This document shows positions 40,001 through 52,000 of a stretch of 64,000 nt of DNA, in pieces. Origin of the DNA: Rostratula benghalensis (lineage: Eukaryota > Chordata > Aves > Charadriiformes > Rostratulidae). The DNA is taken from assembly GCA_013399305.1 (NCBI GenBank), contig VXAI01000161.1, positions 1,770,530 through 1,834,529 of the forward strand. The letters are read 5' to 3'. Every line of letters starts with the position of its first letter. Position 1 is the stretch's first letter. A program made the translations under genes and the position numbers. A model generated the notes under the pieces. It was not told the DNA's origin and made no database searches. It worked only from the letters and a program-made list of their open reading frames with translations.

Positions 40001-43000
40001 TGAAGAGCAAAACTAAGGAAGCCTGATATTTTTTGCTAAGCCTGAAACCATCTTGGGTGTTGTGATTCCATTTTCCAAAAAAATACAACACAAACTCCTG
40101 CTGCAGTTTCCTACTGCACTTCCTAACACCCTCCTCATTATCCCTAGTATCCAAGAAAGATTACACTCATGCTGCTCTTTACTTCTTTTTACAAAAGAAA
40201 GACTCAAATCGTAATAGTTTCTGTACATGTGTGCTCAGCAATCACTTTTTCCCCCTTTTCATCTTACCTGGAAGTGTCAGTGTGTCTCCTCAAAATGTGT
40301 ATTTTAGAAATTGAATTTTCTAATATGGTGAAGAGAACATAATGTATATTGGATGTTTTGTCATTCCACCTGTAATGTGGGAGGAAGGAATGAAAATTGA
40401 GGTCCAGATTTAATAACTGGTAAATGACACAGAAGAAGGAATAGCAGCATACTTACAGAAATGGTAGTTTAAATAATTGAGGTGAGGAATCTTCACTGAA
40501 AAGAAAAAAAAATACAAAAAGCCCAACCAGCTTATAAAATGCTACTGCAATTGTGTGCAATTGAGCTGTAGAAATAATGTAAAGAAATACCTTTCAGAAG
40601 TTTTGTAAAGAGACATGCAGACTGCTTGATGCACTGACTTTCCAATTACATCCTAACAAATATAATGGAAACAGGCCAGAAATGCAGGCAGTTATTAATA
40701 ACCACACATCTTTTTAAGACCAAAAAAACCCAACCAATGAAACAAAAACCCCTGAGTACATCTCATTAGGGCTACAATGATGATGAAGGGCCTGGAGCAC
40801 CTCTCTTTTGAGGAAAGGCTGAGGGACTTGGATCTTTTCAGTCTGGAGAAGAGAAGGCTGAAGGGGGATATTTCAAGGGTGGGTGTCAGGAGAATGGGCC
40901 CAGTCTTTTTTCAGTGGTGCCCAGTGACAGGACAAGAGGGAAGAGGCACAAACTTGAACATGGGAAGTTCCACCTAAACATGAGGAGGAACTTCTTCACT
41001 TGGAGGGTGGCAGAGCCCTGGAAGAGGCTTCCCAGAGAAGTGGTGGAGTCTCCATCTCTGGAGACATTCCAAACCCGCCTGGACATGTTCCTGTGCAACC
41101 TGCTCTGGGTGGACCTGCTCTGGTGGTGGGGGTTGGACTGGATGATCTCCAGAGGTCCCTTTCCAACCCCACATCATCCTGTCATTCTGTGTGATCTGAG
41201 TGAAAAATCCACTAATGCTTTGCTGCAATAATCATCCCTACTGCAAACACTCCTGTCACTTCCAACACTTTGTTTCATGCTACTTCATGATATATAGACT
41301 AATGTATTGCCAATTAACACAGTTATCTAGCACATGGTGTGTACACCCAGCTAATTAACATGAAAAATAAATCCCAGTAACATGGGAACCAAAGACACAA
41401 AACACAAATATCCCCCATCACACTCTGCCTACCCCAAGGCTTGAGACATCCCAGCAGAGGTGGAGCTGCTGCCACCTAACTTGCATGCACTTGAAGGCAA
41501 ACATTAAACCTTCAGGGCTTCCTCAGCATGACTACTGCCTTCAGTTGACTGCTAGCCCTAAACCAAAGTTATCATTTCTGGATATTGAACTTACCGCCGG
41601 TTTTTGTAAGCACTCATCAATGACCGCTTCCATTTGCTTTTTGACAAAATGCAGTGACTTCTCAGGGTAGTAAGGAAACAAAAGTGGACTTTCTGTAAAC
41701 AGATGAAGTTCATTAAAAAAAATGCTTGCACCTCTATAAAAATACTGAAGTGACAAATTAGAACGAGTCCAGTGGATGGTCCATAAGGTGGCCGCAGGGC
41801 TAGAGCAGAAGCTGAGGGGGGTGGGTTCGTGCAGCTTCAAAATTAGCCCTGCTTTGGTTGGATTAGGTGACCACCTAAATTATTTCCTGATTGTAAACTC
41901 TAACACAAGTAACTAAACAGATTATAACACGAAACAAGACAAATGAATGATAAATAGAGGCCTGCCTGGCCCTTCGGCTATTCTTCAGAGCCCGTTTTGC
42001 AAAAAAGATGGAACTGCATTTACCCAAAAGGTATAAACACAGTTTTCATGAAATTCTTGTTTAAGCAAAACAAATTCCATGCTTATTGTAGCTGTGATTT
42101 GCTTCAATGGGACTGATGTGTTACTATGACATTAACTACTTTGCAAGAAGACACTTTGCTTTTGAGATAAACTTCACTACTTATTTTAAGTATGTTAAGT
42201 ATTTAACACCTGGGTTTTTTTTTCCCATGATAATTGAATCAACCAACAAAACACCAAAGGGTAGAAAGTGTCAATGACAGAAGCATTACTTGTCCTATGA
42301 ACTTTACAGTTCTGAGACAAACATCTCAGCACTTGCCCAGTTAATGCCAACAAAAACCACTTCCAAACCGTCTCACCAACCTCATCTAGTAACAGAAATG
42401 AGCAGTACAGTAGTCTACATGTTTAAAAGGATCAAATGTACTCTCAAAATATGTTTATAAATACATTCTCTAAATATTGCTTTGCCAAACAAAAATGCTA
42501 CCAATTCCCTGCTTTTCATTGAATTTAAAGAGGCAGAAAGAAGGCAGCTGTAGCAAATCCTACTACAAGACAGCTTGTAGTAGAAGTTTTACAGTCTGTG
42601 GTTTCTGAAGTTAAACAAGGATCCTTCTCACCATGAGCCTGTTATAGTCTCTTGCTCACTTCTTTTTCACTGCTAATTAACAAAGTAGTCTGACTCCAGT
42701 CAAACAGAACAAGTTACAACACTTCCCCCAGCTACGACTTAAGTGCAATTATTACTTCCTTGAACTGGAATTAAGACCTCTTAAAACAGACACCTCCTGG
42801 GATTCCTTCCAAGCCAGCATTTGTAAGACTGGTACATAAAAGGTAGGAAACTCCTCATAGCCAGGAAAGGGCAATCACCTGGGTGATTTTTGCACATAAA
42901 AACTGTGCAAAAATAACAAGGCCCATTTATTTTATTCTACTCGGATGAGGATCCGTGATTTTACACCACAGAAATAACTCGTAAGCATGAAGATGGTGTA

Positions 43001-46000
43001 CTCTTCTATATTTGTTACATTCAACATGGATCTTCAATTCACTTTTTCATTTTTACTGAGCCACACCTTACCTTTAAGATGAGTACTATTTTTAAGAAAG
43101 TTAAACCACTGGTTTCCCTCTGTATTAGGTGGCGATACAAGGTCATCGTCTTCATCTTTCAAGTACTAGAATAGAAACAGACATTCGTGAGATTGCAGTT
43201 TTAGAATAAGGGACTTTAGAATTCACTTCCAGCGTGGCCCCTCACAAGTCTGTTAAATATTTCTTCTTAATTTAACATGCCCTACTCTTAAAACTAATAT
43301 TCTACACCTTCTTGAAACAGTAAGAAAAATCAACTATAGCCTTAAGATTATATAGTGATATTTCCTTAAGAAACTGATTTTTAAATCAAGTTTGAGCACA
43401 AATTATTAGAAATGCAGCAAGCAATGGCATAAAGACAACAAACACACGTTAGTTTTATGTTACTGCTGGTAGCTGGGAAGAAGTTTGACCCTTTTCCTAA
43501 AAATACAGCATTTGCAAGGTAAAATTATAAGGTATGTTTTTAAACACTTCTTTTCGTAATAACAGTAGAAAATAATTAAAGTACTGGACTTTATCATTAC
43601 TGGAATGAGCAACACTGAGCAAAAAGGACAGAGAGGAAAAGTGGGCACAGCATTAAAAGCTTCACCATCTGAGGGTTTTCTCATTTATTCTTTTTCCATT
43701 TATTCCCTAGTTCTTTACCTGGCCAACCCTCTCCACGTTGAAGTATTTTCCTTTACGATTGTAAAGTTCTGGGGCCTGAAAAAATAATGCAAAACAAATC
43801 CATTATTTAAAACAAAAGTTAATGAGAAGTAGCATATACCAATATGACTGAATTATTTTATTATAAAATTTTTCACATTCATTTCTTGGCAGCAAAAATA
43901 CAGTCAGATGCTGTACTTGGCAAAGCAATATGCCTTACCTCATTGAAGTGTTCAGTAAGAAAATCAGCAACAAAGGTGATATCTTTTTGAGTCATCTAAA
44001 AGCAAAAAGAACCACAAAAACCCTGGTGAGAAAAGCTAAGGATAAGAAATACATTTCAATGCACACATGCTGTGCAGGCTGAACAAGTGCAGCTCCCTCA
44101 CCTGCCTTAACAGGTCAAGTGCTCCAGTCTCCAACCCGCTTGGGAGCCCTCTGCTGAACTCATTCCAGTTTATTCATGCCTGTCTTATAGAGTCATACAA
44201 TTGTCCAGGTTGGAAGGGACCTTTCAAATCATCAAATCCAACCATCAACCTAACACTGCCAAAAACCATCACATCTGCCCATGTTTTAAACATCTCCAGG
44301 GATGGTGACTCCACCACTTCCCTGGGCAGCCCATTCCAAGGCTTAATAACCCTTTCAGTGTAGGAATTTTTCCTAATATCCAATCTAAACCTCCCCTGGA
44401 GCAGCTTGAGGCTGTTTCCTCATGTCCTGTCACCCGTGACTTTGGAGAAGAGATCAACCCCCCACCTCCCTACAGGTATTCATGAATATTTCAATTCATG
44501 CAAGACAGAATACTAGTGTGACTCTGCAGGCATCAACTTTCTCAAAGAAATGACACAGACACTTTTCCTTTAGGTTTTGGAACAAAAATAAACCTTTAAC
44601 CTTGTGCTCAACTCAAACAGAATACAGAGTATACCATTATTTATTAGAAAATGTTACTACTACCTTGTTCAGTTCTGGAAGCACATGATCTTCTGACATC
44701 CTCAACATGGCTGAGGAAAAATTATATGCTTACTGCATTAATATTAATATATGTTCTTATTATTCTTAATTTTCCATGGCTATGTTATAAGACACTGCTG
44801 ATAAAACAGTAAAGAACAATTTGTCAGAAGCAAGAGTGTCTCACTTGTCCCATTAGCTTACATTAGAAATATTGTCCAATTTTTATGCTTTTTTTTTTCC
44901 CAACTGCACTGTATCTTGAGGCAAGATGACCATAGAATGGTTCATAAGAATTTATTCACACTAAGAGTAGTACATAAACCTTACAGCTAACCAGGTGTGC
45001 ACAGGAGAAAACAGCAAGCAACAGAGTAAAGGACAGTTAGACTATACTTCAAATTTGGTGCAAACTAAATGAATTCCTATAGTTTCTCCCAGTCAAGACC
45101 AGTGAATTGTTCATGAAGCAGACAGTTTGGAGTGCACATTACAGGATGAGCATACACAATACCCTCTGTACACACAGTAAGTTTATTTGAGGACCATCAA
45201 ATTAATCATCTACGTGTTTAATAACTATTCTTGCTTCATCAAATACAACCTTTTAGATATCCAAAAATTTTCTTTGACAGAAATAAAGTGGTTATAACTA
45301 AGACTGGCTTAATTACTTGCTGACATTTCAATGCTTACGATACAAAACAGATTGAGGATGCTTTCAAGCTTACCCACATACAGCCATCGAAAAAATGCCT
45401 TGAAGTTTTTCATACTGCTGTCGATAACTCTGACCAAGAAACAAGAAAAGAAATTACCAGACCTGAAGCTTTGGAGCAGCGTGTGATGTTAACTCCCCCA
45501 AGCTTTAAGAAAGGCCTGCAAGCACTACCAATTTTTTTTAAATGCAGCCTGCGAAGTTAAGACTGCTCTTGGTGTACAAGAGCATGAGATGCAGTGAGAC
45601 CAGATGAAATAAATCTTACCACCAGAGGAGCTTTGCTTTCCCAACCTCCTCTATTCCCAGCCACATGCTGCCCCTCAGATCCCAAAGGGCACATGAAACT
45701 CTCCAGACTCCATACTTACTGAAGCAGCTCATTCGCTTTCAGGATGAAAGAACCAACAGCAGTGATAGCCTCTGCAAAAAGAGCTCGCCGTTATTATGAA
45801 GCTTTCAAAAGAGAAATCAGAGCAGGCAAGTAGCACACAGACTGCTGTACCTTCAATCCCAGCTGCATCTAACCCCAGAGACTCGTATTTTTGTTTCCAC
45901 AAAGCCATTCCTTTCAGTTCACTCAGGTGGTACAGCAGCGCCTCAGAGCCACTAGATAGCAAGAGCAGAGAAGGGCAATCTTTTAGTCACCCTTCGGAAG

Positions 46001-49000
46001 TTCACTGTGGGCTACAATCATTTATGTCTGAAGTGTAGAGCTTTCCGAGGTGGTCTGGTGTGTAAGAGTTAAAAGCATCACTTCACAGAAAAGCAAATAC
46101 TGCCCTAATGATTTTAGCCACCACACACGGCTGGTGTGACTATTTTGCACATATCCTATCAAGCCAGCAGGCAGTGACACGCAGGTGACGTGCCAGGGGG
46201 ATTGTTCAAAATACTTCAACAGTTCTCCAGAAGTAAAATAGCAGGTTTTGCCATGACCACAGTCTCTGCACCATCACACCCACACCCAAAGAACCACCGA
46301 TGCAGCGTACTGTCTTTTAGCAGAGCACTTAATTATGTCATTTTTATCTGTAATTCATTGCACCTTCTGTGACACACCTCTGCAGGTGACTTATGACCAA
46401 CTTCTGTATGCTGGAATAAGAAGACTCTATGGACTGACCAAGTTTTTTTAAACCCTGTTAAAAAAGGAATGCAAACATGTTATAAAGTTCTGTTATAAAC
46501 AGATTAAAAGATACTGAAATAGATTATTTAAATTACGTTAAAAAATATCAACATACCTTTACTGTCAGCTGGTTCATTAGCAATGCCTGAAGTTCCAGAC
46601 TGAAAGGGGTGGAGGAGAGAACCAAGTATTAATTAATTTTGTATTTTAGTACCAAATGCAAATGAGTACTCAGGTAAAACAACAGTAATTACCTTGCTTT
46701 GCCCCATAACAACAGCTGCATAAACTCATCCTGCACAGAAGTGGTTGTATTCTTTTCCTGTCAGTCAGAATGATTGAAAGAGGTTGGTGAAAAGATTAAA
46801 TCCAGGCTACCAAATATTCCCACAAACACTTAATTAGAAGTATATCAGAGAACCCACTCATATCCTCGAATGCTGAAATCAGAATACTGATTACTGGAAA
46901 TTTTCTAGTATTTTAAGTTATTTTCAATCGTATTACCCAGTAGGAATTCTAAGCAGTTTGCCATCACCAAGAAACTGTTTTTAAAATAAATAAATAAAGA
47001 ATTTGACAGAAATAAATTCTAGCCATGGTCAATGAACACAAAATTTAAGCAAAACCAGGAGCATCTTTCTCTTAGCTGTTATACATGCTCTGTTGAACAG
47101 GGCTGTAAGCACTGGTGGGCCATTACTTAACATTTACAGGATTCACTTCAGCGGTGACTGAAGTACAAGGAGTACAACCTTAAACAGCTGTGCACCGCTG
47201 AATAACTTAAAATAAATAAAATAAAAAGAAGTGTCACAACACAATCGTGCTTGGTTGTACTCTGCCAGCTTCAGCATCAGAGCACATGACACAGAATAGC
47301 TTCCAGGCTGCTGCTGGACTTGGAGATCCTTATCTGGAGGCACTGTGCTTAAACCACGTTAAGATTTGCGCTATGGTCACAGGAATGACAGGACTGTTTT
47401 CCAAAAGAACAATTAATAGCACCCTACCTGTACAAACTTTGTCAGTCGTGAGTCCATCTGCATCAGTATTTCTTCCCACGCCTCACACATGCATGTCAGT
47501 GACAACTTTATATACTGCAACAGATACACGGAGGTGGGCGTTATTCCCTTCCCCCCACCTTCAAAACACAGGCAAGAACTGGATCTTGCAGTGCCAAGGG
47601 AAGACATGCTGTACCTACTATATAAATTCTATACTCAAATCCCAATTTAGAGCCCTACAGTTACTTACAACCACCTTCCTACTGGAACACGCGTATTTTA
47701 CTTGCATTATTAAGAATACTGAAGCCTGGAAGAGCCGTGGTATTAAAAGGATGGTGTAACACAACTGTACCTGTAACAGGGTTGAAATGTGAGTAAACTT
47801 CCGAGCCATTCGAGTTACCTCAGGTAAATAACTTGATAGCAGGCTCGTGTCCAGCTGTAACAAATGGAACACACAACAGAGAACAGACCATTCAGCTTCT
47901 AAGAAAGTTTAGATTACAGAAATTAAAAGACAGACGGGGGAAGACCCGCAGAAAAACTCATTCCCCATTTCCTTAAAGTTGATTTCAAGAGGGAAATACA
48001 TTTAACTCCATCCAAGGGGCAATAAGGATTTTTACTACGTCTATAAAAACTCCTGACTACGCTCCTTATGTGGGAGTTTTAACTGCAATAGTTTTAAGGA
48101 TGACTGCTCTGGATAGACTGGATAATCAACAGCATTGGTCCTACGTCTTTGTGTGCAGAACAAAGGAAAATCTGAGTAACTGCTACTGAATAAATGAATG
48201 CTGGATGTGAAATAATTATTTAAAAGATCATCATCGGTCTCATGGGTGAAACTGCACCTTAACGTGGTAAATCCAAAACCGGGGTGAATTTCAGAAAGGC
48301 TGGAAAGAGCTCAGGTCTTTTCTGCAAACAACGGGAAAGCACTAAAGCCACCAGAGAGTAATTTAAAAAGCAGTTTCACTTTAAAAGAGAATTTTAAAAT
48401 TACATGACTTGCCTGAAAATATGTTATCTCTGCTTCGCTGTCCGGAGAGTCTCGTATCTCTGTAATAACCGACAGCGATTTCAAATCACTGGACAGACAC
48501 AGTCCACGGCAAGAACCTGCCACCTGAAGGGTTCCAGTACAAAAGTTAGTGAAATATTGCATTTCCTCTAAGATGTATTCACTGCTCTAACAGATTCACA
48601 CACACAGAAGGCTGTGTTCAATGACACGTGAACACCAAGTGGAATTTTCAGCTACTGTTCAGGAACAAAAGCACCACTTTTACTGTGGATTAGTGCTGAA
48701 CTTTGTTTCATTTGAAACAAGATGTTAAAATTACCAGAGTTAAAAGGTCTTTGCAGCAATAACCACACAACCCAATTGGCAGGAACAACTATTTCTTTCT
48801 TTAAGCTTCAACAACCCAGTTTCACTTAAGCATAGGCATACATATGCATCTTTCATCCAATTCAGCTGCAGTTTGGTATATTATGAAGTGAAAACTCAGA
48901 AAGAAATGGAACTTACCCCAGTAACTGCAGCAATCTTAAACATGCCATAGGCATAAATCTCAATAAATCCTGAGCTGCCACCAAGGACAAGAGCATTAAG

Positions 49001-52000
49001 TCTGTAAGAAAAGAAGAATATGTGTTGATGAGCATACTGAAACAAATTCTAATGCACACAGATGTAATTCTTAGTACTTAAATTCCATCCTGTTACTAAA
49101 GATCCTCTAAAAGAATCACTGAACAAAAAGAAACACTGTGCTACTGTCTGTGACCCAAGAAATTTAAGAAACAAAAAATTATTACCTTGGGTTTCATTGA
49201 TAAGACCTTCCTCTAGCACTTACTAGGAGCGTATCAATTACTAAATTAACTAAGAGAACAGGGGTGGAGGAAAAAAGCCCCAAGACAATTTAGGCACAAA
49301 CAGTCCTTCTTCACTAACTTTATACCTTCCAGAAGACAAAAGCACTGACCAATACAGGCTGCAAAGGATTCTTACAAAACTAATTCCATACTCCCCTGAG
49401 GTTATCCTAACTACAGGCAGAGTAAAAGTTTGCCACAGTCACTCAGTGGCTCTCCCCAGCAAAACCTCAAAGGCAATAAATATTGAGAATGGATGCAGCA
49501 GCAAGGACCAGCCACAAGTAACCAGAAAGAGACACCCAGTTCAAAGAAGAGGGTCTGGGGCAGACAGGTCTGTCTGTTGCTCACTTGTTAAAATCAACTT
49601 GCTGCAACGGCGTGGGGGGAAAAAAACTTCTCTGTCCCCCCTTTGTTTATGTTTAAATCGTTAAAACTCTGGACAGGCTGGTTGTCTACTGCTGTCCTAC
49701 ACAGAATCACAGAACAAAATGGGGTTGGAAGGGACCTCTGGAGAACATCCAGTCCAACCCCCCTGCCAGAGCAGGTCCACCCACAGCAGGTCCCACAGGA
49801 ACATGTCCAGGTGGGTTTTGAATGTCTCCAGAGACAGAGACCCCACCACCTCTCTGGGCAGCCTCTTCCAGGGCTCTGCCACCCTCCAAGTGAAGAAGTT
49901 CCTCCTCATGTTTAGATGGAACATCCCATGTTCAAGTTTGTGCCCATTCCCTCTTGTCCTGTCGCTGGGCACCACTGGAAAACATTCATACACCTTCAAC
50001 TACACATATTTGCTTACAGTACAATGAGCAGTGATGCTCTACACCATAAAAAATAACACTGTTTAACCTGCTGCATTATAAATGTAAGAAAATTAACTGA
50101 AACTTCTGCCAGTTACACGCCTAAATATAAGGTACAGGAGAGTATTTCCACTAAAACCAAGAACTTAACAAAACAGCATCTGAAAAGCTTTGGGTTTGAT
50201 TAATTGAAGGGGTGAAGGAGCACAGAAATGCAGAAAGCTCCTACACCACCAGCAGCCACCACCTCTCTCTTTCTAGCAAACAAGTCCTGCTGTAAGAAGA
50301 GAGATTGAGTCTTAAGAAGGAAGAACTGGTGGTAGAGAGAGATGCAGATTTTTTTATTTTTTTAATTGGAACTTTACCTTTGTACATGAAAAAAAAGACA
50401 TTCCATATCCTTTCCTCAGGACCCCTTAAAAACACATTATGAATAACTTAGAAATAAACCCCACTTATCCAGTATATTATAGCTTAAATAAAACCAACCA
50501 ACCAAAGGAACAAAAACCAAAACCAAACCCACAACAACCCACATATGGAATTTACCTCACATCACCCAGAAGCTTCATAATCTCATCTGACTTTTCTTCA
50601 CTGCAACAGAAAACACGTGGTTGGAGTTTATGCAGCTTGTCTCAGTACCATAAACCGTAAATAAAATAATAAAAGAGAGAGAAGACGACAATTTCTTACC
50701 TGAAAATTTTTGCAGTGGTACTGTAACTGAAAACAAAAGAGCTATTCTGAGTAACAGTGAGCAGACATGTAATCCAAAGCATCTGTAAAGCATTCAAGAG
50801 AAATAACCAAAACAACAACAAAAAGGAAATTATGTCTTCTCAAGCTTATTAGTACAACACTTACTTTTTTGGTAGCGCTGGTAATTTAGGCAAAAGGAGA
50901 TTTGATTCATCCTCAGCATCGTAAAAGGAAGTGAGAACACTGAAAAAGAAGTAAGAATGTCTTTACCACCCAAGCTGTAAAATGAGGGGGAGAGGATTTC
51001 TGTCTAACTTCAAAGCTACAGTAGGCATGTTAAAGAGTAACAAATATTAGAGGGTAATTCCTTGTAGGGCCTTTAATAACTTCTCAAATGATCAAATTAA
51101 TAAAACAAGTCTGAAAATGTTTTTTTCACCCCCACCAAAGGAGAAGATAGAGTTCATACCTGCTGGCTCTGTACCTTACCACCAAATCCCTCATCATCTG
51201 TAACGCAGTTACTGAGGCTCTTTGTTTAAACCCTGCAGAGCCGTGCAGCCCAGCCTGCCTACACTCAGAAGGAAAACTAAAGTGTCATTCTTAATACCGC
51301 ATCTTAGACATGCCAGAAGGATGAGATTTCTCCATAAGGAGATAAATCTATCCCTACTGGGAGAAAAATGCAAGAGTGATGGAAGATGCAGTTATTTTTC
51401 TTATTATGTTAAGACTGGTATGTTCTGGGGGGGAGGGAGGGGGGAATCACCAACTCAGGCTTCCTCCACCTCCCTTTTATAAATAAACATTTTATTTAAT
51501 TATTGTCTTGGTGCTTGGCTGCACGAAGAAGCCCTATCCCTGGAGGTGTTCAAGGCCAGGCTGGATGGGGCTTTGAGCAACCTGCTCTGGTGGGAGGTGT
51601 CCCTGCCCATGGGACAATTCTTGTCCGTGGGTTGGAACTCTGTGAAGATCATAATCTTTAAGGTCCCTTCCAACACGAACCATTCTACAATATCAGAAGT
51701 TTTTGTAAGACCACAGAAACAGTCTTGCAGCTCACAAGTGCTGCTGAAAGTTGTCTAATGTCACTGAGCTCATGGCTGCTCAGGGCAAAATGACTTCCTG
51801 AAGCACGTATACTCCCAACAGAACACCCAATTGGTGTTGGGGTAAACTGGATCAGAAGACCAGCTGTCTGAGCTAACGTTAGATTAAGCAGCTCTTAAGA
51901 AGTGGGCGCTCCAGACCATGCTGAAATTTTTGTGTACACCCTAATGAACCCCAACATTAAGGTATCAGCCCCAAAAGTGCGCCTGTGAAAAGTGTCTGTT

